Assembly: GCA_964574215.1 (NCBI GenBank)
Contig: CAZNLR010000005.1
Coordinates: 62,001-126,000, forward strand
Direction: 5' to 3'
Origin: GCA-2725625 sp964574215
Lineage (GTDB): Bacteria > Pseudomonadota > Alphaproteobacteria > Rhodospirillales > UBA2165
DNA: 64,000 bases
The position numbers and the translations under genes were made by a program. The notes beneath the pieces were generated by a model. That model ran no database searches. It saw only the letters and a program-made list of their open reading frames with translations, and was not told the DNA's origin. Positions within the stretch are counted from its first letter, which is position 1. Every line of letters starts with the position of its first letter. Positions 1 to 7,573 of the stretch are shown here, in pieces.

Positions 1-326
1 CGGTTCCATTCCAGTTCGACGCATTTTTCGAGGATATCAGCACACTGTTTGCGCGCCAGTCGAAAAAATTGAAATCCTTGAGACAAATACTCTGTAGTGA
101 GCCTGGTTTTTTCGGCAAAGCCCTGTGGCGTTAAATAGTACGCGTAGCGATTGGCTGGCGCCTGCTGTACTTTGATCAAACCTTTTTTGACACACCGTTT
201 CAAATATGAATTGGTCAGACCAAGTGCGACGCCCAAATCCTTAGCGACAGAACGTTGCGTTACATTTGAATTGTCATGTACTGCATTAAGCAGTCCCAGG
301 GTAATTTCCCGCTCCTCACCACTCAC
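1..326 (-). CDS. EPS-type winged-helix transcriptional regulator (partial, C-terminus off left edge)
   Basis: The reading frame is open from a GTG at 326 to the window edge, giving 108 residues. GTG is the only usable start: an in-frame TGA lies four codons upstream, and a GGAG sits about 8 bases before the GTG. Residues 21-53 form a helix-turn-helix (VTQRSVAKDLGVALGLTNSY), followed by a wing with YAYYLTPQGFAEK near residue 70. This resembles the MarR-like regulators often found beside exopolysaccharide clusters. It lies at the edge of a polysaccharide island, and two inverted repeats overlap its putative promoter, so autoregulation is likely. The family is inferred from the fold; the target genes are unknown. 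Confidence 0.75.
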   Translation of the reverse strand, partial: MSGEEREITLGLLNAVHDNSNVTQRSVAKDLGVALGLTNSYLKRCVKKGLIKVQQAPANRYAYYLTPQGFAEKTRLTTEYLSQGFQFFRLARKQCADILEKCVELEWN

Positions 327-366
327 GATGAATCTCCATCAGAATCGTCTGGTTTCTGCGAAAAAA

Positions 367-410
367 TAGTGTTCATGGCGCGAACACTACAACGTTCATG
401 AGATGAACGT
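367..410. promoter_or_regulatory. Tandem GTTC-N7-GAAC operator pair
   Basis: There are two perfect inverted repeats. TAGTGTTC (367-374) pairs with GAACACTA (382-389), and ACGTTCAT (392-399) pairs with ATGAACGT (403-410). Both share the core GTTC-N7-GAAC, and their centres are 23 bp apart, about two helical turns. They lie between the methyltransferase stop and the regulator start, over the likely promoter of the regulator. The simplest reading is two dimer sites of the winged-helix protein on one DNA face. Confidence 0.7.
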
Positions 411-413
411 CAA
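384..413 (-). promoter_or_regulatory. Putative promoter of the winged-helix regulator
   Basis: On the minus strand, TTGACG (413-408) is followed after 18 bases by TAGTGT (389-384), a fair -35/-10 pair. One inverted repeat fills the spacer and the other covers the -10 and the bases after it, as expected for a repressed, autoregulated promoter. Transcription would begin near 377 and give a leader of about 50 nt. Confidence 0.5.
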
Positions 414-450
414 TATATAAATATTTCTAGAAAATATCGATCAGGCGGTA

Positions 451-1176
451 TTAGGTAGGCTTGATTTCATAAAGTACACAGGTCGCCATCCGCTGTTGTC
501 GGGACACTGAGGGTATCAGTAGTGCGAGCAATTCCATTATGCTGCGGCTCAGCAGACGTACAAAAGAATTACCGTGGGCGTCGATTAGATCGATGGGCGC
601 CACAAAATAGCGGCTCGCAACCGACAGGCCGACTTTGGTGAGGTGCTGTTCGAAAAGCCAGGCGGGCAGCATTGTTTGGTGTCCCATTTCCCAATAGTGA
701 TATTTATCCCAGCATATGACGGTATTATCCCGCGGAAATTTCCAGGCATTCATGTACAGATACATATTGGGAAAAGAAATCCACAATCGTGTATCCGAGG
801 ACATGAGTTTAACGATTTGACGCAAAAAATGTTGTGGATTTTCTAAATGCTCAATGATTTCAATTGCCAAGATCAGATCATAGTTTCTTTCGTCTAAATT
901 TTCGGCGAAGTCACGGTTGAGATCCAATTCCACTGCTTCGGCCTTGGCTGCAAAACTGTCCAAAGACAGATCAACCGCCCGAACCTGAAAACCATTGTCT
1001 TCCAGGCGTTGCGTCAAGCCACCTGACCCACAACCAAGCTCCAGAATATGGTTGCCGCCTTGAGGGTTGGATTCCTGGATTTTTTCAACCACCGCTTCAT
1101 GTAATCCGGCTGCGGCGTGAATCGGAATTCCCTTGTAGGATAATCCACTGAGACTCTTATGAGATTGCTTTTGCAT
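451..1176 (-). CDS. Class I SAM-dependent methyltransferase
   Basis: The product is a 241-residue cytoplasmic Rossmann-fold methyltransferase. Motif I is ILELGCGSGG at about residues 44-53. An acidic ribose-binding segment (AVDLS) follows near 67-71, and EIIEHLENP near 106-114 is typical of the Methyltransf_11/23 group. The ATG at 1176 is preferred over an in-frame TTG at 1188. The upstream gene stops at 1195, so the two are probably cotranscribed. The substrate cannot be read from sequence. A sugar, or a phosphoramidate on the polysaccharide, is plausible because it is the last gene of the minus-strand run that includes the phosphoramidate operon. Confidence 0.8.
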   Translation of the reverse strand: MQKQSHKSLSGLSYKGIPIHAAAGLHEAVVEKIQESNPQGGNHILELGCGSGGLTQRLEDNGFQVRAVDLSLDSFAAKAEAVELDLNRDFAENLDERNYDLILAIEIIEHLENPQHFLRQIVKLMSSDTRLWISFPNMYLYMNAWKFPRDNTVICWDKYHYWEMGHQTMLPAWLFEQHLTKVGLSVASRYFVAPIDLIDAHGNSFVRLLSRSIMELLALLIPSVSRQQRMATCVLYEIKPT

Positions 1177-1194
1177 GAGGGCCGCCAATACTAT

Positions 1195-2181
1195 TCAGTC
1201 CGACAAAATGTTTTCTCTCGATTTGATTTTTTTCAGATAGAGTAACCGATGCAGGGAAAGTGAGGGTCGCCGATAATAGAAAGGCGGTCGTTTGCGATAA
1301 CCGTATTGGTCCCAGGGGCAATTTTCATCAACCAGATATTCATCCTCGTCGTGCCAGGGATATTCAAAAAAACGGATTATAGTACCGTCAGCCCACAATT
1401 TTTCCAGATGATTGGCACAGTAGAAAACCGTCTTTTCGGTTGGACAACTCCGCAGGATATTGAAATAGGCGGCTGTTACCTGAGGTTCCATTTCAATCAT
1501 CGAAAGAATATTAATTCCCATTGTCACCGGCACGTTCAGTAGCAGGGCGGTATTGTCTGCCTGAACGGCAATGATTCGATTGTTCTGACTGGCCAGGGCC
1601 TCACTCATGTCATCAGCATTTTGAACCAAGGCGATATTTTCTTCAGGAAATGCCTTGCGTATAAAAACCAAATCAAGCAGCAAAGTTTTCGAAAGATTTA
1701 CTAAAATTACACGGCAATCCGGTGCAAAACCCAACAGCAGGGATGACATATTGGCAAATCCGTCTCCTATTACCGCGACTAGGCGAAGATCCTTTTCCAT
1801 ATCGAGATGCGTGTTGAATAATGCCAACGTCAAAGCGTGCCGCATAAGATCGCCATCGTAGGCTCTTCCCTGCCGCGCGGCAATTGAAGACGCCAATCGA
1901 TCTATCTTCCGAAACCCATTTAATTTACGCCCCATCAACCGAAACGGAATCTGGAGTAGCCAATGAATTAACTTAAAGGGAAACGAAGTCTTAGCTGATA
2001 TCGCGCCGACCGGTCCGATGACGCTGAAATTGTCAAAGGCATTGGCAAAATTAAACGGATCTTCCGCCAGTTTATACTTTCTTCCTTTGGCTTCTTTGCC
2101 ATCCCAATGAGAGGAGGCCGTGGCATCAAGAATTGAGGACGAACGGGCGACCTCTTTGATCGCCTCATCATTAACTAACAT
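1195..2181 (-). CDS. Putative sugar O-methyltransferase-like protein
   Basis: This 328-residue protein has no signal peptide. The central part, near residues 135-170, reads like a divergent SAM-binding motif (VAVIGDGFANMSSLL, then VILVNLSKTLLLD), the pattern of the putative sugar O-methyltransferase (NanM-like) proteins of capsule clusters. The usual acidic residue before the glycine motif is missing. The C-terminus is rich in Tyr, Arg and Pro. It lies only a few bases before the 451-1176 methyltransferase, so the pair probably acts on the same glycan. The family assignment is tentative. Confidence 0.5.
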   Translation of the reverse strand: MLVNDEAIKEVARSSSILDATASSHWDGKEAKGRKYKLAEDPFNFANAFDNFSVIGPVGAISAKTSFPFKLIHWLLQIPFRLMGRKLNGFRKIDRLASSIAARQGRAYDGDLMRHALTLALFNTHLDMEKDLRLVAVIGDGFANMSSLLLGFAPDCRVILVNLSKTLLLDLVFIRKAFPEENIALVQNADDMSEALASQNNRIIAVQADNTALLLNVPVTMGINILSMIEMEPQVTAAYFNILRSCPTEKTVFYCANHLEKLWADGTIIRFFEYPWHDEDEYLVDENCPWDQYGYRKRPPFYYRRPSLSLHRLLYLKKIKSRENILSD

Positions 2182-2469
2182 TTACTCGGTGTTCCCAAAT
2201 TGACCACTCATTCTCAGAAGACACTAAGACTCAGGCGCCCACTTATTAAGCGGATGTATAAAAGTTTACTTCAGAACCATATGAATACATTTCGTCCTTC
2301 ACCCACACCAGACTTTTTTGGTGCCGAGCCTTTCCTCCCAGACCATTGAGTAGATTCTGCATTTAGGACTTGATGTCTGATTTAAACCTTCAACTTTCAC
2401 CAAAGCCATCTCTGATGAAGTTAAGGTAAGGCTGAAATCGAGTGTTCGGATCGGAGAGTTGCCCCCGCG

Positions 2470-4113
2470 TTAATTTTGTTGCTCGGGGACTTTACCGTGT
2501 GACAACTGCCAAGAAGCTCTCTTTCGCACGATCGTTTTGCCGGGGTTCATGCAGACCATAAAAAATTCTTTCTTCCGAATCAGATATATGATGAAAGAAG
2601 CGATGCCCATTTTCACATGGTATTTGAGGTACTGCATTTTTCTCTTGGAGCTGAAAATCTTAGCCCAATATCGGGCATTTAATTGGTAGGAACTGTGAGG
2701 AAAGGCGCTGTAAACTCCGTATTTGAACTGCCATTCAAACAGCTTTTTTCGAAGATTGAGGCTATGCTTTGCCATGCGCAGGTCATCAGACGGCACTTCT
2801 CGATCTAACAAATAATACTCTTCCTTGGGGATGTTAAAACCAGCCAAGGTATAAAACGGCGTTCCCGGATAAGGTTGGGTCACCCCAATCGACGTGTAAG
2901 TGGGCTTAATTTCATCCAATAAGTCTTCTGTCACACAGAGGTCTTCTTCGGTTTCGCCCGGGAGATTAATCAGCATATTTGCGAAGCTACGCATGCCGGT
3001 TTCTCGGCATAATCTGAAAGCTGTTTTAATCTGTTCGACGGAGATTTTCTTGTTGATCGTATCAAGCAGACGGGGAGCGCCGGTCTCGACGCCGAAATCG
3101 AGTTGAATACAACCGGCGTCAAGCATCGTCTCAAGTATCTCTTTATTTTTAATGCAGGCGACTCTCGTTTCAGCCGCCCACTGCATTTTTAAACCACTTT
3201 TTTTGTAGGCTTCGCAAAAGGCGTAGACGTCGCGTTCCCTTAGGCCGAACGTATCGTCCAAAATATAAAAGAAATCAAAATGGTATTTGTCCTGAAGTAA
3301 CCGTAATTCTTCTATTACGGTTTCCATCGGGCGATTTCGGACAACCGGCGTTCCTTCCCGGTCGTTGGCGTCCCAAACAGCATTGGCGGCGCAAAAACCG
3401 CATTTGAAGGGACATCCACGTGCCGTATAAATGATTGCGCAACTGGTATACAAAGTCCTGATTAAATACTTACTGGGGCGCGCGTAAAACTCCATGTCGA
3501 GCAGGTGATACGCTGGTTTTCCCCATTTATCGCCATTCAGAAATTTCCGAACTGGCGTATTAATAATCTTTCCGTTTTCCAGAAAGGTAATTCCTTTGAT
3601 TTTGTGTAAATCCTCGGGACTATTATAAAGTTCCAATATTTCTTCCAGAGTTTCCTCGCCTTCGCCCCTTACGGCGATATCGAAGTCGCTCCCGGGATGG
3701 ATGAAATCTTCCGGATTGGTCGAAGGGTGAGCATTCCCGACAAGAATGACCGCATCAGATATTTTCTTAATCGATTTGGCTAGATCGCACATCACGCCGA
3801 AATCAGTTACAAAGGCGGCTAAACCGACAAACCTGGGTTTCGATCGTTTGATTTCCTCGTAAATTAGCTCCAAATTTTCCTGCATTGATTTCTGTTTGAA
3901 ATCGGCAATTTTGACTTTGTAACCGCGCTCTTCGATATAGCCTGCCAGATACAGATGATAGAAAGGCATATGGGGGCTGCGAGCATTGGTCGGCGAAACG
4001 ATCAAAAGTATATCCAGACAATCGCTCGAATTGTCGATTGCATTCTGACCACCGGAATCAACAGTGGTGTCAGGAGATGTGACATTAACCATATCCGGTT
4101 GCAGTGACTGCAT
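2470..4113 (-). CDS. B12-binding-domain radical SAM protein
   Basis: The 547-residue protein has an N-terminal cobalamin-binding-type Rossmann domain (about residues 33-170, including RGEGEETLEEIL near 149-160). A radical SAM TIM barrel follows, with the cluster motif RGCPFKCGFC (Cys 234, 238, 241). The family catalyses radical methylations or rearrangements, often on unactivated carbon and in some members on phosphorus. A GGAG about 10 bases upstream supports the ATG at 4113. It follows the phosphoramidate operon on the same strand after a 206-base gap and precedes two methyltransferase genes. A role in decorating the same polysaccharide is inference; its substrate is unknown. Confidence 0.85.
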   Translation of the reverse strand: MQSLQPDMVNVTSPDTTVDSGGQNAIDNSSDCLDILLIVSPTNARSPHMPFYHLYLAGYIEERGYKVKIADFKQKSMQENLELIYEEIKRSKPRFVGLAAFVTDFGVMCDLAKSIKKISDAVILVGNAHPSTNPEDFIHPGSDFDIAVRGEGEETLEEILELYNSPEDLHKIKGITFLENGKIINTPVRKFLNGDKWGKPAYHLLDMEFYARPSKYLIRTLYTSCAIIYTARGCPFKCGFCAANAVWDANDREGTPVVRNRPMETVIEELRLLQDKYHFDFFYILDDTFGLRERDVYAFCEAYKKSGLKMQWAAETRVACIKNKEILETMLDAGCIQLDFGVETGAPRLLDTINKKISVEQIKTAFRLCRETGMRSFANMLINLPGETEEDLCVTEDLLDEIKPTYTSIGVTQPYPGTPFYTLAGFNIPKEEYYLLDREVPSDDLRMAKHSLNLRKKLFEWQFKYGVYSAFPHSSYQLNARYWAKIFSSKRKMQYLKYHVKMGIASFIIYLIRKKEFFMVCMNPGKTIVRKRASWQLSHGKVPEQQN

Positions 4114-4319
4114 TACGTATTTCTCCAGAACTTAAATAAAGGATTTTCGGTTGCTCATAGCGATCCAACGCTGGCAAAAGCCTCTAATAGCGAATCATAT
4201 TGAACATATCTTTTGCTGTAAAGTTCGATAAGTCCTCAAAATTTATGGGTGTATAGTCTGATTTCACAGCGAAGAATGAATGGTTTCGTCGCCTCTGGCC
4301 GCTTTATTATTAAACGGAA

Positions 4320-5537
4320 CTAAGATTTGGTCAGTAATGGGTTCAGTATCGAGCCCAAGGTCTCGGCTATTAACTTATTGGCTTCGGGGCTGGGGTGAGG
4401 GCCCAAGGCGCCACCGACATACAACCGGTCTCGGTTGGGAAAATCGGTGAAGGCCTTGCTCATGTCGACAATTTGAACGATGTCTCTAAAACTTTCAAAA
4501 ACGGGCCCATAGTCATCATGTCCCGCATCAATTCTTTCCAGATCCACAGGCTGGGGAATAATCAACAGCACCGGGATGCGTCCCGCGCCCAGACAAGTGT
4601 CTGCAAAGCGTTGAACAATAGCGCGCAATAGGACCCGAGATTTTTCCTCGCTGTATAGCTTGGCTGAAACCCTGGCATTGTCGCGGATAACAGATTTGAA
4701 AGCTTGGCGTTTTCTGGCCTTAAGGTCGCCTTTTAACAGCCCAAGGACAAGATGCCAGAGGATTGTAGAGTTGCGCCGCCAGTTGAAAAAAAGTCGGACG
4801 ACATAAGGAAATTGGAGGATATCCCTTTGAAATTTATCCCTAAAAAAACGGTCATGGGATTTTATTTCGGCTAATTTTTCGGAAACAGTAAAATACTGGT
4901 CACGGGTGCGGACGGCGGGTGGATATAGTTTTAACTCATTGTCTTCAAGTTTAAACATGGGCTTAAAAGCAAGAATATTGCCGTATTCGAAAAAATGCTT
5001 CCAGTAGGATTGAACTCTCGCCATCGTTTCAGGCACGATTCCCATTATGATTATTTGACTATCGAGACCGGGTAGCTCTCTTTCGAGGCGAAGAATTGCC
5101 TGATCGAGACCGTAGTTCCCAACCCCAAAATTAAGGACATTGGCGACGAGACTTTCAGATAAATAATGGGGCCAAGTTTTCGAATCTTCAACCAACCGAC
5201 AGAACGTAAAGGAATCCCCAAAAGCAGCCGCTTCAGCAGGCATGTCTTCAAAATTCGGATTTCGCCGAGCGCCGGTCTGATCAATATGAAACGCTACGGT
5301 CCCGGAAACCAATTTGTCCGTTCCCTGGGTATTTGGTCGACGGACCCATCCTAGTTCGGCATCAAAACCCCTATCGAAATGTGCATCGACTACTTCCGGT
5401 TTGAATTCCGGACAGATATCCTTGTCCGATACCAGCCATTGGAATTCTCTTTTTAAACGATGAATGACAACAGCTAGACAAAGTTCGATACAAAATATCC
5501 CGACGAGGATATAGAGAAGGCCACTCCACCAGATCAT
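4320..5537 (-). CDS. Membrane-anchored SGNH-hydrolase-like protein
   Basis: The protein has 405 residues with one N-terminal membrane segment (about 5-25); the rest is probably periplasmic. SGNH block I is AAFGDSFTF (Ser109), the glycine block is NFGVGNYGLDQ (136-146), and the final block is GPHPSPEAN with His381. The Asp usually found three residues before that His is absent (Leu378), so the catalytic dyad or triad may be altered. Its start overlaps the stop of the upstream APS-kinase-like gene by 4 bases, so it is translationally coupled to the phosphoramidate enzymes. It may transfer or remove a group on the glycan. A phosphoramidate transferase role is possible but unproven. Confidence 0.65.
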   Translation of the reverse strand: MIWWSGLLYILVGIFCIELCLAVVIHRLKREFQWLVSDKDICPEFKPEVVDAHFDRGFDAELGWVRRPNTQGTDKLVSGTVAFHIDQTGARRNPNFEDMPAEAAAFGDSFTFCRLVEDSKTWPHYLSESLVANVLNFGVGNYGLDQAILRLERELPGLDSQIIIMGIVPETMARVQSYWKHFFEYGNILAFKPMFKLEDNELKLYPPAVRTRDQYFTVSEKLAEIKSHDRFFRDKFQRDILQFPYVVRLFFNWRRNSTILWHLVLGLLKGDLKARKRQAFKSVIRDNARVSAKLYSEEKSRVLLRAIVQRFADTCLGAGRIPVLLIIPQPVDLERIDAGHDDYGPVFESFRDIVQIVDMSKAFTDFPNRDRLYVGGALGPHPSPEANKLIAETLGSILNPLLTKS

Positions 5538-6070
5538 GATGAGAAATCAAACTTTGTGTTCTTGAATGCAGGAAGCGCTTTAACGATATCCTGCGCCCGT
5601 ATTCTCGGATCTTCTAACGGATTCGAATTGGCAATTACCAAGTCCGGGTTCTGAGGCTGAGGAAACGGTATGTCGACGCCAACGACGTTTTCGATTTCAC
5701 CCGAAAGGGCTTTTTTGTACAGACCTTTGCTGTCGCGCTCGGTCAATATCTTAAAATCAACATCGATAAAAACTTCGAAGTACTGACTGAAGGTGTTTCG
5801 ATTCCAGGCCTGCCATTCTGGGAAAATAGACAGCACGGACGCTACCACATGGACTCCCTGACGATCGAGCATATGACATAAATTTGAAATTCTTTTCGCA
5901 TTGACCTCTCTCGCCTCAATCGTATGGCCTAGTGAATCGCCCCAAACTTCGCGCAGGATGTCTCCATCCAGATAAACGAGATTGTCGTGTTTGGGTTTCA
6001 GAGTTTCAGCTAATTCCCGACCAATGACCGTCTTACCGGCGCCAGAAAGGCCGATTAACCAGATAATCAT
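5534..6070 (-). CDS. APS-kinase-like protein, probable cytidine diphosphoramidate kinase (Cj1415 type)
   Basis: The 178-residue protein has a P-loop (GLSGAGKT, 7-14), a DGD motif (35-37) and the APS-kinase C-terminal signature RDSKGLYKKALSGEI. The substrate-binding stretch that normally carries SPYR-type arginines reads SIFPEWQAWNRN, so APS is probably not the substrate. No sulfate adenylyltransferase is nearby. In the Campylobacter phosphoramidate pathway an APS-kinase homologue phosphorylates the 3'-OH of CDP-phosphoramidate, and this gene sits beside the same three partner genes. It overlaps both neighbours by 4 bases. Kinase family is certain; the CDP-phosphoramidate substrate is inferred from context. 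Confidence 0.8.
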   Translation of the reverse strand: MIIWLIGLSGAGKTVIGRELAETLKPKHDNLVYLDGDILREVWGDSLGHTIEAREVNAKRISNLCHMLDRQGVHVVASVLSIFPEWQAWNRNTFSQYFEVFIDVDFKILTERDSKGLYKKALSGEIENVVGVDIPFPQPQNPDLVIANSNPLEDPRIRAQDIVKALPAFKNTKFDFSS

Positions 6071-6888
6071 GGTGTCGTTTCAGTTTGTTTTGGTCTGTTG
6101 ATTTTAAGTCCGTCCGAAGAATGATCGCTACCTTGAACTAAATAACCCTCGGCTATTTCCAGATCCTTAACTGAATCTATTTCAAGCCATTGGCCCTCTA
6201 TCCAATTCGGTTGCAGTTTTTCGCCAGAATTGATCATCTCTTGCAAGACATCAGTCATATACATTTGTTCAAGTGATCTAGGACTCTGGAGTTTACCGTC
6301 ATAGGCCGCCGTCAAGGTGTTCACCAGAACTTCTAATCCCTTGCCGGCAAATTTCATTAGGCCAATATACTGACCTTCCACGTCATCGATCGCAGTCACT
6401 TCCTGGCCGATGCTTTGGATATTGCCGTCATCACCAATAGCGAGAGACTCGGCGTCAGAAAGCGGATCATCAAAGCGGTTTTCCCAGTAGTTCCGCCAAC
6501 TGCGGTCGACCACCACCGAAATCTCATCGGGACTTGCCATCAATGAAACCAGCACTTCGGGTTCGTACAGAATATCCGCGTAACTTATAATAACGGGATC
6601 CGTGAAGGTATGGCGGGCTGTCCAAAGTGAAAAGACCATATTGGTGGTGGCAAAATCCGGATTGAGTACGTATTCGGGTTTAAGCGATTGTGCCTCCGTG
6701 GAAAGGATCAGGTTTTCAGCACGGTAGCCTCGCACAATCACGATACCATTTATGCCTGCTCGTTCCGCCGTTTCCACCAGCCAGTCGATTAGCGGTCTGC
6801 CGCCAACGGGCGCCATGCATTTGGGGCGATCCTCCGTATAGGGTCGCAAACGGGTTCCAGATCCAGCAGCAAGAATGATGAGTTTCAC
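6067..6888 (-). CDS. Nucleotidyltransferase, probable CTP:phosphoglutamine cytidylyltransferase (Cj1416 type)
   Basis: The protein has 273 residues when started at the GTG at 6888, which puts the hallmark MKLIILAAGSGTRLRP at the N-terminus and has GAGAG-like bases just upstream. A TTG at 6906 would add six residues and overlap the previous gene. The NTP-transferase motif GSGTRLRP (9-16) and DRPKCM (Lys23) are intact. The family includes LicC-like cytidylyltransferases that couple CTP to a phosphorylated small molecule. Its place between the glutaminase-like and APS-kinase-like genes matches the enzyme that makes CDP-glutamine in Campylobacter. The substrate is inferred. Confidence 0.8.
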   Translation of the reverse strand: MKLIILAAGSGTRLRPYTEDRPKCMAPVGGRPLIDWLVETAERAGINGIVIVRGYRAENLILSTEAQSLKPEYVLNPDFATTNMVFSLWTARHTFTDPVIISYADILYEPEVLVSLMASPDEISVVVDRSWRNYWENRFDDPLSDAESLAIGDDGNIQSIGQEVTAIDDVEGQYIGLMKFAGKGLEVLVNTLTAAYDGKLQSPRSLEQMYMTDVLQEMINSGEKLQPNWIEGQWLEIDSVKDLEIAEGYLVQGSDHSSDGLKINRPKQTETTP

Positions 6889-6895
6889 GCTTCTC

Positions 6896-7573
6896 TCAAA
6901 TCCCAAATATTGATTTTATAAGTGCCCGATCGAATTCAGATGAAGGAGAGGAGCGTTCGACATGCCACTCAATACCGGTAACGGCTTGACCAGGAATGTC
7001 CACCGCCTCAATAACAAGTCCATCCAGACTGGTCGCTACGGGTCGAAGATTTGTGGCCAAGTCGTGCTTCAGCAGACCATCGTCATGAAAAGAGTTAACC
7101 AGAAGTTGTTCACTGCCAGCCATCTTTTTCCATTCCCCTGAGTGCAGCAGGATGTTGTGATTGTTGGCGACATGGTTGTCCTGCAGGTCTGTCTTTAAAG
7201 ACAAGTTCCTGGTTATCGTTCCGCCAAAATACCGGTTGATCATTTGCATCCCTCGACAGACGCCAAGTATCGGTAAAGACTTCTGGATTGCTATATATAT
7301 CAGGATGCTTTCCGTTTTGTCCCGTTCCGGCTTTACCTCATCAGGTGGAGCCATGTCACCTTGAAGGCCGACCGTATTGCCTCCGGTCAATATAACCCCA
7401 TCTATCGATAGTTCTTCGACAAAGGTTTCCACCGACGACAATTTATTGGGAACAAGAATGGGAATACAGCCCAGAGAATCGAAAAAATTACACCAATCCT
7501 GAGACAGAGTATCTCGAGATTCCGTGTAATTTGAAGCGTCCACGACGCGCATTGAAACAGCAATTCGTTTCAT
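6896..7573 (-). CDS. Class I glutamine amidotransferase-like, probable gamma-glutamyl-CDP-amidate hydrolase (Cj1417 type)
   Basis: This is a 225-residue peptidase C26-type protein. The nucleophile elbow is GVCRGMQ (Cys106), and the His-Glu pair is in IEWHVER (His204, Glu206), so the catalytic triad is complete. It would be called PuuD-like by similarity, but no putrescine genes are present. In Campylobacter the homologue hydrolyses CDP-linked glutamine to release glutamate and leave cytidine diphosphoramidate. Its ATG overlaps the stop of the kinase gene by one base (TAATG), indicating tight coupling. Fold and triad are seen; substrate is inferred from gene order. Confidence 0.8.
   Translation of the reverse strand: MKRIAVSMRVVDASNYTESRDTLSQDWCNFFDSLGCIPILVPNKLSSVETFVEELSIDGVILTGGNTVGLQGDMAPPDEVKPERDKTESILIYIAIQKSLPILGVCRGMQMINRYFGGTITRNLSLKTDLQDNHVANNHNILLHSGEWKKMAGSEQLLVNSFHDDGLLKHDLATNLRPVATSLDGLVIEAVDIPGQAVTGIEWHVERSSPSSEFDRALIKSIFGI

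Noticed and set aside
371..408. LexA (SOS) box
   Set aside because: Alphaproteobacterial LexA sites are direct repeats GTTC-N7-GTTC. Here the half sites are inverted, and the gene is a winged-helix regulator.
5534..6906. Sulfate activation (APS kinase with nucleotidyltransferase)
   Set aside because: The nucleotidyltransferase is a sugar-type NTP transferase, not CysD/CysN, and the APS-binding arginines are not evident. The gene order matches phosphoramidate synthesis better.
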